DNA of 64,000 bases, taken from the NCBI GenBank assembly GCA_963556065.3, contig CAUVYH020000012.1, positions 1-64,000 of the forward strand. Reading direction: 5' to 3'. The position numbers and the translations under genes are program-made. Below the pieces are notes generated by a model. It did no database searches and was not told where the DNA came from. It saw only the letters and a program-made list of their open reading frames with translations. Each line of letters starts with the position of its first letter. Position 1 is the first letter of the stretch. Below are positions 1 to 8,952 of the stretch, one piece after another. The stretch is from JBAXTE01 sp963556065. GTDB lineage: Bacteria > Bacteroidota > Bacteroidia > Bacteroidales > WCHB1-69.

Positions 1-1
1 A

Positions 2-922
2 GAAATTGATCCTGTTTTTACTAATAATAACACGCGTAATACCTTTCGTTCCGTAATAAATAAACACGACTTTGTTTCGTATGAGACCGTACCTGCTAAC
101 GAAGATGATTTTATTGCAAGAGCCGCTAATGCCGACGCAATTATCGTTTCTAACATTCCAATATCAAAAACAATTGTTTCCCGTTGTGAAAATCTGAAAA
201 TGATTTCCGTGGCCTTTACAGGCCTAGACCATATCGACATGAACGAATGCAATAAAAGGGGTATCTCTGTTCGTAATGCAGCCGGGTACTCCACTCAATC
301 GGTAGCAGAGCTCACTCTTGGACTGGTTCTTGACCTGCTTCGAAAAATCACCGAACTAGATTCCAACACCCGCTCTTTAAAAAGCAGGAACGGGTTTGCC
401 GGACTGGAATTAGCCGGTAAAAGCATTGGGATTATTGGAGCCGGTGCCATTGGCTCTCAAGTAGGAACAATTTTGAATATGCTGGAATGCAATGTCTTTT
501 TTACCTCAAGAACAACTAAACCGGACACCCAATGGGGAATTTACCTTCCCTTTGATGAACTGCTCGGAAAATCGGAGATAATTACGCTTCATGTTCCACT
601 CAACAAAGAAACCGAATATCTCATCAATAGTGCATCGATAGCAAAAATGAAAGATGGCGTATATATTATAAATACGGCCCGAGGAAAAGTGATCGATTAC
701 AATGCACTGGCGAATGCGCTAGTTTCAGGAAAAGTTGCAGGTGCAGCTGTTGATGTTTACGAAACAGAGCCCCCCATCGATTTCACACATCCATTGCTGT
801 CAGCACCTAATTGTATTTTAACCCCACACATTGCATACGCGACCAAAGAGGCTCTTGAAAACAGAGCAAATATTGCAGCAAAAAACATTCTTGAATGGCT
901 TGAGGAAAATGGAACACGATAA
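2..922 (+). CDS. D-isomer-specific 2-hydroxyacid dehydrogenase (5' end outside window)
   Basis: NAD-dependent D-2-hydroxyacid dehydrogenase, reducing a 2-keto acid to a D-2-hydroxy acid in the cytosol; the substrate cannot be told from sequence. The reading frame is open from base 2, so the first ATG at 200 is internal and the true start lies before the window. Visible are the Rossmann motif GIIGAGAIGSQVG, the catalytic Arg in INTARGKVID, the Glu in VDVYETEP and the His in LTPHIAYAT, which together are the family signature. It ends with a normal stop, followed by a strong hairpin shared with the convergent gyrB. Family assignment is firm; the specific enzyme (lactate, phosphoglycerate or other) is not determined. 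Confidence 0.9.
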   Translation, partial: EIDPVFTNNNTRNTFRSVINKHDFVSYETVPANEDDFIARAANADAIIVSNIPISKTIVSRCENLKMISVAFTGLDHIDMNECNKRGISVRNAAGYSTQSVAELTLGLVLDLLRKITELDSNTRSLKSRNGFAGLELAGKSIGIIGAGAIGSQVGTILNMLECNVFFTSRTTKPDTQWGIYLPFDELLGKSEIITLHVPLNKETEYLINSASIAKMKDGVYIINTARGKVIDYNALANALVSGKVAGAAVDVYETEPPIDFTHPLLSAPNCILTPHIAYATKEALENRANIAAKNILEWLEENGTR

Positions 923-940
923 AAACAACGGTAGAGAATA

Positions 941-988
941 AAAATCAAAAGGTTTTGCAGAATTCCACTGCAAAACCTTTTTGATTTT
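941..988. terminator. Bidirectional intrinsic terminator
   Basis: Arms 941-960 and 968-988 pair almost perfectly (AAAATCAAAAGGTTTTGCAG against CTGCAAAACC...GATTTTT) around a 7-nt loop AATTCCA. A/T tracts flank both sides, so it can end the dehydrogenase transcript on plus and gyrB on minus. Confidence 0.85.
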
Positions 989-2973
989 TATAAGCCTCCC
1001 GATCCGTGTTTACAAATCGATATTGGCATATTTTGCATTTTTTCGATAAATTCTCTACGAGGAGGCACTTCATCGCCCATAAGCATAGAAAATACACGAT
1101 CTGCTTCGGTCGCATTTTCAATCGTAATCTGGCGTAAAATACGAGTATCCGGGCACATGGTTGTATCCCAAAGTTGTTCGGCATTCATTTCACCAAGACC
1201 TTTGTAGCGCTGAATATGAATATTCGATTCATTTCCATTAACAGCCATTGAAGAGACCCATTCTTTGCGTTCTTCTTCTGTCCAGCAATAATGTTCTTCC
1301 TTCCCTTTTTTAATGAGATAAAGTGGTGGAGTAGCCAGATAAATATAGCCAAATTCTATCATTTCGCGCATGTATCTAAAAAAGAAGGTCAGAATCAATG
1401 TGTCGATGTGGCTACCATCGACATCGGCATCGGTCATGATTATTACTTTGTGGTAACGAAGTTTTGCCAAGTTAAGTGCTTTGCTATCATCGTCGGTTCC
1501 TATTTGCACGCCTAATGCAGTGTACATATTTTTTATTTCCTCGCTTTCGAACACCCGATGTTGCATGGCTTTTTCTACATTCAAGATTTTCCCCCTCAAC
1601 GGCAAAATAGCCTGAAACCTTCGGTCTCGACCTTGTTTAGCGGTTCCTCCTGCAGAATCACCTTCGACGAGATAGAGTTCACATTTTTGAGCATCGGTTT
1701 CGGAGCAGTCGGATAATTTTCCTGGCAAACCTGTTGATGAAAGCACATTTTTACGTTGTACCATTTCGCGAGCTTTGCGAGCTGCATGGCGAGCTGTAGC
1801 GGCCAAAATAACCTTATTTACAATGGTGCGGGCTTCTTTCGGGTTTTCTTCCAAATAATTGGAAAGCATTTCACTGGTTAATGAATCCACAACTCCCATT
1901 ACTTCATTATTTCCCAGCTTTGTTTTGGTTTGTCCTTCAAACTGAGGTTCCTGAACTTTAACAGAGATAATAGTGGTTAGCCCTTCACGAAAATCGTCGC
2001 CGTTAATGTCAAATTTTAATTTTGCAAGCATCCCCGATTTTTCGGCATACGCTTTTAATGTACGAGTGAGTCCACGACGATAACCGGCTAAGTGTGTTCC
2101 TCCTTCATGGGTATTGATATTATTTACATAAGCATGGATGTTTTCGGAGAATGAAGTATTGTATTGCATTGCAATTTCCATTGGAATGCCATTGCGCTCG
2201 CCTTCCATATATATGGGTTCCGGCATCAATTTTTCACGATTTCCATCGAGATAATTGATAAAATCAACCAAGCCATTTTCCGAATAATAAACTTCTTTCA
2301 GCATATTCCCTTCAGCATCAACGTCGCGCTCGTCGATTAAGGTTATCGTGATTTTTCTGTTAAGAAATGCCAATTCTCTCATACGTGCCGCAATAGTAGC
2401 AAATTCATAAACGGTTTGAGTGAAAATAGTATCATCGGGTTTAAAATGCGTTTTGGTACCGGATATTTCACTGTCGCCCACAACCTTAACAGGATATAGC
2501 GGAACTCCAATCTTATAATCCTGCATGTAGTGTTTTCCCTGACGGAATACTTCTACTTTTAAATCCTGAGAAAGGGCATTCACACAAGATACACCAACTC
2601 CGTGCAAACCTCCCGACACTTTATAAGAGCCTTTATCGAATTTTCCGCCGGCATGAAGAACAGTCATTACAACTTCAAGCGCGGAACGATTTTCTTTTTC
2701 ATGAAGATCAACAGGAATTCCACGACCATTATCGACTACGGTAATTGAGTTATCCACATGAATGGTTACATCAATTTTATTGCAATATCCGGCTAAAGCT
2801 TCATCTATTGAGTTGTCAACTACTTCATACACAAGATGATGTAACCCCCTGAATCCGGTGTCTCCAATATACATTGAAGGACGTTTCCGAACGGCTTCCA
2901 AGCCTTCCAATACCTGAATATTATCTGCGGTATAGTTTTCCTGAGCATCGATAGTTCTTTCTAAATCATTCAT
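988..2973 (-). CDS. gyrB: DNA gyrase subunit B
   Basis: ATPase subunit of the type IIA topoisomerase that introduces negative supercoils. The 661-aa protein has an N-terminal GHKL ATPase domain (VLEGLEAVRKRPSMYIG, EVVDNSIDEA, VVDNGRGIP and GGLHGVGVSCVNALS), a transducer domain with the QTKTKLGN motif, then a TOPRIM domain with EGDSAGG, PLRGKILNVEKA and DADVDGSHI, and the C-terminal QRYKGLGEMN motif. I start it at the ATG at 2973 (MNDLERT); the frame is open two codons further to a TTG. A TATCTTTG promoter element lies about 35 bases upstream. ParE is the main alternative, but the N-terminal and TOPRIM sequences are of GyrB type. Confidence 0.97.
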   Translation of the reverse strand: MNDLERTIDAQENYTADNIQVLEGLEAVRKRPSMYIGDTGFRGLHHLVYEVVDNSIDEALAGYCNKIDVTIHVDNSITVVDNGRGIPVDLHEKENRSALEVVMTVLHAGGKFDKGSYKVSGGLHGVGVSCVNALSQDLKVEVFRQGKHYMQDYKIGVPLYPVKVVGDSEISGTKTHFKPDDTIFTQTVYEFATIAARMRELAFLNRKITITLIDERDVDAEGNMLKEVYYSENGLVDFINYLDGNREKLMPEPIYMEGERNGIPMEIAMQYNTSFSENIHAYVNNINTHEGGTHLAGYRRGLTRTLKAYAEKSGMLAKLKFDINGDDFREGLTTIISVKVQEPQFEGQTKTKLGNNEVMGVVDSLTSEMLSNYLEENPKEARTIVNKVILAATARHAARKAREMVQRKNVLSSTGLPGKLSDCSETDAQKCELYLVEGDSAGGTAKQGRDRRFQAILPLRGKILNVEKAMQHRVFESEEIKNMYTALGVQIGTDDDSKALNLAKLRYHKVIIMTDADVDGSHIDTLILTFFFRYMREMIEFGYIYLATPPLYLIKKGKEEHYCWTEEERKEWVSSMAVNGNESNIHIQRYKGLGEMNAEQLWDTTMCPDTRILRQITIENATEADRVFSMLMGDEVPPRREFIEKMQNMPISICKHGSGGL

Positions 2974-3005
2974 AATCAACTATATAAAATATTTTGTTTT
3001 ATTTA

Positions 3006-3013
3006 CAAAGATA
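3006..3013 (-). promoter_or_regulatory. Promoter -7 element for gyrB
   Basis: On the minus strand reads TATCTTTG, a perfect match to the Bacteroidota -7 consensus TAnnTTTG, about 33 bases before the gyrB ATG. No clear -33 TTG was found at the expected spacing. Confidence 0.5.
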
Positions 3014-3244
3014 CGAAAAAAAATAATAGCTTTTATACTCATTTTGCTTAAATATTAGCGAGTTATCAACATCTTTTTAACCCAAAATCACTGTTGACTT
3101 TTCCACCTTTGATAATATTCATGTTATCAGCTCATTTCATGGATAAAAACGACTAGCTAATGGCTTAAATTCATTATTTTTATGCAAAAATTGAGCTTTT
3201 CGGAAAACTAATTGCTGATTTAATTGTTTTTATCAAAAAAGACG

Positions 3245-3760
3245 ATGAAACAAATTCTGATTATGATAACAATATGCGCCTTTCTGCAATCTTGCAAGAC
3301 TCCATTGCCCCTTATTACGGTGAATGAAGTCAACATTGAGAAATACACCGGATTATGGTACGAAATAGCCGCCTATCCTAACCGATTCGAGAAAAACTGC
3401 TACTGCACCACTGCGGAGTACAATCTCAGCGAAAAAGGACACATAATTGTTGAAAACAGGTGCAGAAAAGGCTCTGTAACCGGAGAGGAAACGGGTATTA
3501 AAGGAAAAGCATTTGTAGTAAAGAACTCGAGCAACACCAAGCTCAAGGTTCAATTTTTCTGGCCATTCAGGGGCGATTACTGGATTATTGGACTGGCTTC
3601 GGATTATTCATGGGCTGTAGTTTCAAGCCCCAGTAGAAAATACCTGTGGGTTTTAAGTCGCTCTAAAACGATGGATGATGCCACTTATGAATCCGTTATG
3701 GAACTAGTCTTAAGTAAGGGGTTAAACCCGGAAAAATTAAAAAGAACAGTGCAGGAATAA
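3245..3760 (+). CDS. Lipocalin family outer-membrane lipoprotein (Blc-like)
   Basis: Predicted lipoprotein with a lipocalin beta-barrel that would bind a small hydrophobic ligand or lysophospholipid at the envelope, as Blc does in E. coli. The start is the ATG at 3245 (MKQILIM); the frame also opens at an upstream TTG (3224) that would spoil the signal peptide. The signal peptide ends in a lipobox, AFLQSC. The lipocalin signature follows at once: YTGLWYEIAAYPNRFEKNC (G-x-W), then FFWPFRGDYWIIGL and a late WVLSRSK. Length (171 aa) is normal. It converges on the permease gene with 8 bases between stops. Confidence 0.88.
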   Translation: MKQILIMITICAFLQSCKTPLPLITVNEVNIEKYTGLWYEIAAYPNRFEKNCYCTTAEYNLSEKGHIIVENRCRKGSVTGEETGIKGKAFVVKNSSNTKLKVQFFWPFRGDYWIIGLASDYSWAVVSSPSRKYLWVLSRSKTMDDATYESVMELVLSKGLNPEKLKRTVQE

Positions 3761-3768
3761 TTCCGCCT

Positions 3769-5007
3769 CTATTCATACCTCAACGCTTCAATCGGGTCAA
3801 GATTTGCAGCCTTATTTGCAGGTATGTACCCTGATAATACACCAACCAAAAGACATAAAAAGACACCTAACAGAATCCACATCCAAGGAACAATAAAACT
3901 GGAACCGATAATCAGCGACACCACATTGCCAATGGCAATACCCAAAACAATTCCTACTAGACCTCCCAGCTGGCTGATTACAACGGATTCCATTAAAAAC
4001 TGATATCGTATTGTGGATTTTTTAGCTCCAATGGCTTTACGGGTTCCAATTTCGCGGGTTCGTTCGGTAACCGATACCAGCATAATATTCATCAACCCGA
4101 TCGCAGCTCCCAACAAGGTTATCAGCCCAATAAGCGTAGTAGCAATAGTTACATATTTTAACTGATCGTTGAGGCTTGTGGCCATATTGTCACTTTTTTC
4201 GATCATAAAATTATCATCGTCAGAGGGTCTTAACTTACGAATAATCCGAAAGGCTCCCTGAGCTTCTGAAATTGCTTGATCAATAGATTTTGTCGAATTA
4301 TTCATCACATTAATAGCGATTGATTTGTCGCTACTGCCAAATGCCGTGCGCACATTATTTATAGGCAAATAGCAGTTCCGGTCGCTGTTAAAGCCAAAGG
4401 TTGACCCTTTAGATTCCAATACTCCAATGACCCGATAACGGATGGATCCTACTAAGATTTCCTTGTCAATAGGGTTGGTATTTTTAAATAGTTCATCCGC
4501 CACTTTAGTACCCAATAGCGCCACGTAATTTCCATTTTTAGCCTCTTCCACCGTAATATTCCGTCCTTTAGCGATTGTATTTCCCGAAGTCATCAAATAG
4601 TTTTCATCAATAGCAAATACCGAGATATTTGAATTTGTTTTTTCAGAAAGATATTTTAGCGTAAATGTCATTGACTGGCGAAAGCTAAGCGAGATAACTG
4701 CAGGAAAATTAAACTGTTTTTTAAACAGCACCGCATCGTTGTAAGTTATATTTAACACCTCGGCACCCCGGCCATGCCTCTCCCTGCCTTCTCCTCGAAA
4801 CTGATTTGCCGTAATGGTAAATGTATTGGCTCCCATGCGGGTAAAATTTGAGTTAATCGACGATTCAATAGCATCGGTAGCAGTAAGAATTCCGACTAAG
4901 GCCATAATTCCAAATGCAATAATGGATATGGTTAAAAAAGTACGGGTACGATGAGTCCGTATTGAGTTTAATGCTATAGTGATGTTTTCAAAGTCAATTT
5001 TTCTCAT
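3769..5007 (-). CDS. ABC transporter permease, MacB/FtsX family
   Basis: Inner-membrane permease of the MacB/LolC type. A first transmembrane segment (about residues 20-42, TFLTISIIAFGIMALVGIL) is followed by a large periplasmic MacB-type domain and a C-terminal FtsX domain with three membrane segments, including ERTREIGTRKAIGAKK, a typical cytoplasmic coupling region. I start it at the ATG at 5007 (MRKIDFENI); an upstream in-frame start would add seven residues. The protein is full length at about 412 aa. No ATP-binding partner or membrane-fusion protein is adjacent, so substrate and partner are unknown. It may export lipoproteins, peptides or drugs. Confidence 0.88.
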   Translation of the reverse strand: MRKIDFENITIALNSIRTHRTRTFLTISIIAFGIMALVGILTATDAIESSINSNFTRMGANTFTITANQFRGEGRERHGRGAEVLNITYNDAVLFKKQFNFPAVISLSFRQSMTFTLKYLSEKTNSNISVFAIDENYLMTSGNTIAKGRNITVEEAKNGNYVALLGTKVADELFKNTNPIDKEILVGSIRYRVIGVLESKGSTFGFNSDRNCYLPINNVRTAFGSSDKSIAINVMNNSTKSIDQAISEAQGAFRIIRKLRPSDDDNFMIEKSDNMATSLNDQLKYVTIATTLIGLITLLGAAIGLMNIMLVSVTERTREIGTRKAIGAKKSTIRYQFLMESVVISQLGGLVGIVLGIAIGNVVSLIIGSSFIVPWMWILLGVFLCLLVGVLSGYIPANKAANLDPIEALRYE

Positions 5008-5117
5008 AAAAAACCATTTTAAGTCCAAAGCTACACTATTTTCCGACTAAAAGAGTCAATAATTCGATAAAAGCATCTAAATAATCGGTCGTTCGTAAAG
5101 CATAAACCGACAACCGG

Positions 5118-5777
5118 TTATTCTACCGACTTGCAGCCGAAAGCCAAATCTCCGGCATCGCCCAAACCAGGAACGATGTAAGACTGCGCCGTAAGCTCTT
5201 CATCAATAGCTGCAGTCCAAAATGTAAACTCGCCTGCCGGCATTTGGCGCTTTAAAAACTCAACGCCTTCGGTACTGGCAATTGCACTGACGATGTGCGT
5301 ATGTTTAGGTTTTCCGTTTAACGCAATAATATCTTTATAGGTAAGCACCATTGACTGACCGGTAGCCAACATCGGATCAGCCAATATCAGCACTCTGTTT
5401 GCCAGCAAAGGGCTGGATAAATAGTCGATTTTTATTTCAAAAGACCCATCGTTATAATGTCGGCGATAAGCAGATACAAAAGCATTGTCCGCATGATCGA
5501 AAAAATTCAGTAAACCCTGATGTAAGGGTAATCCGGCTCGGAGAATTGTTGCCAACACAGGTTGTGAAACTAACGTAGGAACTTTAGCCATTCCCAACGA
5601 AGTAATCACTTCTTCTTCCGAAAAATCAAGCGTTTTACTAATTTCATAAGCAAAAATTTCACCCAATCTAATCATGTTGTTTCTAAAACGCATGGTGTCT
5701 TTTTGAATCTCTACATTTCTAATTTCAGCTATAAACTGATTAATGATTGAATTTGTTAATCCTAAATTATGAATCAT
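5118..5777 (-). CDS. upp: Uracil phosphoribosyltransferase
   Basis: Pyrimidine salvage enzyme joining uracil and PRPP to give UMP. The PRPP-binding loop reads ILADPMLATGQSM and the uracil-binding tail reads VPGLGDAGDLAFG, the UPRTase hallmarks. At 219 aa it is the normal length and lies alone, with a TACATTTG promoter element 16 bases before the ATG. Purine/pyrimidine dual-function PyrR is the only close alternative, but the C-terminal GDAGDLAFG motif favours Upp. Confidence 0.94.
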   Translation of the reverse strand: MIHNLGLTNSIINQFIAEIRNVEIQKDTMRFRNNMIRLGEIFAYEISKTLDFSEEEVITSLGMAKVPTLVSQPVLATILRAGLPLHQGLLNFFDHADNAFVSAYRRHYNDGSFEIKIDYLSSPLLANRVLILADPMLATGQSMVLTYKDIIALNGKPKHTHIVSAIASTEGVEFLKRQMPAGEFTFWTAAIDEELTAQSYIVPGLGDAGDLAFGCKSVE

Positions 5778-5793
5778 ATTGTCGTTTTTTTTT

Positions 5794-5801
5794 CAAATGT
5801 A
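5794..5801 (-). promoter_or_regulatory. Promoter -7 element for upp
   Basis: Minus strand reads TACATTTG, matching TAnnTTTG, directly upstream of the upp ATG. Confidence 0.5.
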
Positions 5802-5923
5802 TAACTTTCTGAATAAATTTCCTACTTTTTTATCTGATTTTTAGCAAAAAACAAAAGCCGTTCAGTTCCAAAATATTATACACCATCGTATTCTCAAATT
5901 GAAAATCCGGAAAAACTAAGTAT

Positions 5924-6163
5924 CTAATGCTTCGAAGCAATTACCTTTATCAGCAGACTTACATTCCTACATTCTTGAATTTCGACGGATGTGAAACAAA
6001 TATTGAATTTTTTTTCAATGGACAATATTAATTGAACATGAGTTAGCGAGTCCCAGTCATCCAGCGTATCCATCGATGTTTTCCCGCTGAGAACAATACT
6101 TTCATTATCAAGCACTTCTTTAAAAAGCTCATTTAATTGGGTTAATATCTCCGATTTCTTCAT
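5924..6163 (-). CDS. Acyl carrier protein
   Basis: Small (79 aa) acidic four-helix carrier protein. The phosphopantetheine attachment site is Ser39 in DDWDSLTHVQL. It follows the FkbH-like gene by only 10 bases and is the last gene of the minus-strand cluster, so it is probably the carrier loaded by that FkbH protein. In characterised systems FkbH-type enzymes transfer a glyceryl group from 1,3-bisphosphoglycerate to a dedicated ACP. It differs clearly from the housekeeping fatty-acid ACP sequence, which supports a specialised role. The assignment to a particular product is inference. Confidence 0.88.
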   Translation of the reverse strand: MKKSEILTQLNELFKEVLDNESIVLSGKTSMDTLDDWDSLTHVQLILSIEKKFNICFTSVEIQECRNVSLLIKVIASKH

Positions 6164-6173
6164 TGCAGCTAAT

Positions 6174-7907
6174 CTATTTAGAAACTAATGTTATATATGT
6201 TTTCCGAATTTTGTAGTTTTCCGTTTTAAGCATCCAGCGATTATGCTCTTCTTCAAAGCCCAACCGTAAGTATAAATCTTTTACGATCGCGTTCTTTAAA
6301 GTAGGCACATATTCACCGACAACCTCAGAAAATCCTTTTCGAGACACAAAATCCATTACATAATTCATTACAAAGGCTTCCAAATTCCGGTTAAAGACTC
6401 TGCAGCTCATTACCCAAGTGTCGATAAACAATGATTTATCACTCGCTTTTCGAAGAATAATCAGGCTTACCAGCCCATAGTCTCCATATTTATCCGCCAG
6501 ATTAAATGAAAGCGTAAAAAACGAAGGATCTTCAAAAATCCGGACAATATCTTCATCTGTATATCGAACGGTTCTGAGATTAAACTGATTTGTACGTTGT
6601 GTTAGCTGGGCAATTCTTGGAATGTTGAATTCATCCGGCAAACTCACACCACAACGCATGCTTAAGCTTTGCAGAAATTCATCTTCGTTGTTGTATTGTT
6701 GTTGCACCACTACCCTATTCATCTCCTGAATATATTGCCGAGTTCGGTTTTCATCTTCTGAAGTGTAGGAAGCGGTCTCAAAAAGGTTTAAGTTTTGGAG
6801 AAATGAGCAATAATCTGCGGGATCATCAGGAAGTTCGGGCACTTCTATTTCCGGCAAAAAAGACCGAATCAAATCTCTCTCGCAAGGATTATCATCGATA
6901 TAAACCATCGAATCAAATCCTAAGTTTAAGGTCTTTTGTATATATTTCAAATTATCGGCTTTAGAATTCCAATTGGCCACAAACAACGCAATATCATCCA
7001 AGGAAAGTAACATGTCGGGATGATTCATGAAGGGTTGTTTTGCGGTAGCTTCGTCGTTTTTGCTACAAATCGCAAGGATAATGCCCCGTTGTTTCAACTG
7101 TTTTGCCCACAATTGGAGGTCTGAAAAAGCTTTTCCAATCCCCAGATTTCCAATCTGAATGTTTTCAATGCCATCGTCTCCGATCACTCCACCCCAAAGC
7201 GTATTGTCAAGGTCTAAAATCAAGCATTTTTTGAATTTTCCCTCTACCGACTGCATAATCGATATGATCTCTTTGGAAATAAATGGAAGGAAATCAATAT
7301 TAAAAAGCAAATTTGTATTTACGAACATTTTCCGGTTGCATAAAAAATCTTCACCAAAACGTCCCTGAAGAACATTCAAATCAACAATAAACAGATTTTT
7401 AAGATGAATGGCCAGATTCATCAGTTCAAAATTTATTTTTCTAAGCTGATAAAGAAATGAGCGCTCTGTTTTATTGGCATAATTTCCAAAAACGCCATCG
7501 TTTATCTCCTGAAAATTAAGAAATAGAACTTTTGCCTGCAATCCGGACGTAATTGTATTATAGATTTGTTCAAATCGAGCAATCCTGTTTTGTGCAAAGT
7601 TTATTTTTTCAGAATCACTAAGCAAAGCAAAATCTCTTAGGAGTTCATGGGAACTATAGAATAAAACAACATAATCGGGATTAAACCGGTAAAATTCCGA
7701 AGAGGAATTAAAAACCTGCAATTCCACTTGATTAAAATCGGCTTCAAATGCAACAATATTGAGGTTTTCTTCAACACCATATCCTTTAATTGCCTGCACA
7801 AACAGCTGAGTTGCCGTATCGCCCATTATCGCAACTCTAACAACTTTAAGCGAGGACAAGTCCCGTTTAAGATTTTTCTTCAGCAATTGAAATGATATTT
7901 CACTCAT
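6174..7907 (-). CDS. FkbH-like HAD-IIIC family protein
   Basis: Three-part protein of 577 aa. The N-terminal region (1-220) is SGNH-like. The HAD-IIIC domain has the nucleophile motif LILDLDNTLWGG near residue 230 and the conserved AICSKND, whose Cys is the likely acyl/glyceryl acceptor in FkbH enzymes. It continues with MVYIDDNPCERD and a C-terminal GNAT-like region (about 440-577). In tetronate and related pathways such proteins make glyceryl-ACP; others in surface-polysaccharide clusters are uncharacterised. The tightly linked downstream ACP supports an ACP-loading role. Substrate is not determinable from sequence. Confidence 0.85.
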   Translation of the reverse strand: MSEISFQLLKKNLKRDLSSLKVVRVAIMGDTATQLFVQAIKGYGVEENLNIVAFEADFNQVELQVFNSSSEFYRFNPDYVVLFYSSHELLRDFALLSDSEKINFAQNRIARFEQIYNTITSGLQAKVLFLNFQEINDGVFGNYANKTERSFLYQLRKINFELMNLAIHLKNLFIVDLNVLQGRFGEDFLCNRKMFVNTNLLFNIDFLPFISKEIISIMQSVEGKFKKCLILDLDNTLWGGVIGDDGIENIQIGNLGIGKAFSDLQLWAKQLKQRGIILAICSKNDEATAKQPFMNHPDMLLSLDDIALFVANWNSKADNLKYIQKTLNLGFDSMVYIDDNPCERDLIRSFLPEIEVPELPDDPADYCSFLQNLNLFETASYTSEDENRTRQYIQEMNRVVVQQQYNNEDEFLQSLSMRCGVSLPDEFNIPRIAQLTQRTNQFNLRTVRYTDEDIVRIFEDPSFFTLSFNLADKYGDYGLVSLIILRKASDKSLFIDTWVMSCRVFNRNLEAFVMNYVMDFVSRKGFSEVVGEYVPTLKNAIVKDLYLRLGFEEEHNRWMLKTENYKIRKTYITLVSK

Positions 7908-8034
7908 CTGTTTGTGCGCCTATTATGTTGAATTTACGTTCTATTTGTCCTTTATTTAAGGGTTACAAAGTTAATAAAAATTAAGCCTGCCTGTTTTTTC
8001 GTACCCTTTAATTATTTTGATAAAACATAACCTT

Positions 8035-8952
8035 TTATTTTTTGCTCTTTAAAAATCGAATTACTTTCCCCACTATCCCCATATTATCAACAACGATTGT
8101 GTCATAATAAAAATCAGTAGAGCCAAAACCGGCATAGAATCGAGCAAGGTTATCATCGTTAGATCCTCCGAAATCGAGCACATTATCCGAAGAAGCATTT
8201 TCTTTCAAATATTGATCGAAAAGAAAAAACATGGCCCTGTTCTTTTTTGCAATATGATTGTTCCCCGAAAACATAAACACCGTTTTTCCAAATTCCGTAA
8301 TAAAAAATCCGCCTGCGCAAAGGGTATTTTTTTCATCATAAACACTCCACACGTCTGCCTTTCCAATAGATAGAAAATAGGACACCAACTGATGTAGTGT
8401 TTGATAATCGGCTGAAGAAAATGAACTGATTTCTCCCTTACTAACTTTAAACAGGTTAATGATTGCATTAATATCTCCCGATTTTACTAGTGTTAAACCG
8501 GATTGGTTCGCTTTGCGAATGTTTTGCTTGTGATTTTTTGAAAATGATTGAAAAAGTTCCCCATAAGATGGTGATAAATCCAAATAATAGGTTCTGTTTC
8601 GTTTTGCTACGGAGAAATTATCGGGAGTTGAAAAGCAGGTATTCGATTTTATTTCCTGATATAAAAAATCTTTTGGAATTGCATTTAGAAAAAGTGAAAC
8701 ATCAAGCGATTGATCGGAATAGAGCCCAAGCTGCGTGGAGAAAAAAGGAGGATAAACATATTTTATTCCGACTTTTTTTCGCCAAGGCAAAGGAAAAACA
8801 GCCTGATAATCGAGATATACCAATGCATCCCAATCGGGAGAAGTAATATCGAGCACTTCCGCCAATGCATAAAATGATGCATTCTTTGCGCCTGCAACAC
8901 AGCGGTTCCACTTTATACGATCGATGTCCGAATTTTTAAGGTATCTAACCAT
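8035..8952 (-). CDS. GNAT / FemAB-like acyltransferase
   Basis: Predicted cytosolic N-acyltransferase of the BioF2-like (Acetyltransf_6) group. The core at about residues 130-260 holds FSKNHKQNIRKANQSG, then GGFFITEFGKTVFMFSG and VLDFGGSNDDNLARFYAGFG, the usual order in this family. The start is placed at the ATG at 8952, which overlaps the stop of the upstream deacetylase gene (ATGGTTAG), so translation is likely coupled. Members of this family occur in exopolysaccharide loci beside polysaccharide deacetylases. The amine acceptor and acyl donor are unknown; the two ACPs of this cluster are candidate donors. Confidence 0.8.
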   Translation of the reverse strand: MVRYLKNSDIDRIKWNRCVAGAKNASFYALAEVLDITSPDWDALVYLDYQAVFPLPWRKKVGIKYVYPPFFSTQLGLYSDQSLDVSLFLNAIPKDFLYQEIKSNTCFSTPDNFSVAKRNRTYYLDLSPSYGELFQSFSKNHKQNIRKANQSGLTLVKSGDINAIINLFKVSKGEISSFSSADYQTLHQLVSYFLSIGKADVWSVYDEKNTLCAGGFFITEFGKTVFMFSGNNHIAKKNRAMFFLFDQYLKENASSDNVLDFGGSNDDNLARFYAGFGSTDFYYDTIVVDNMGIVGKVIRFLKSKK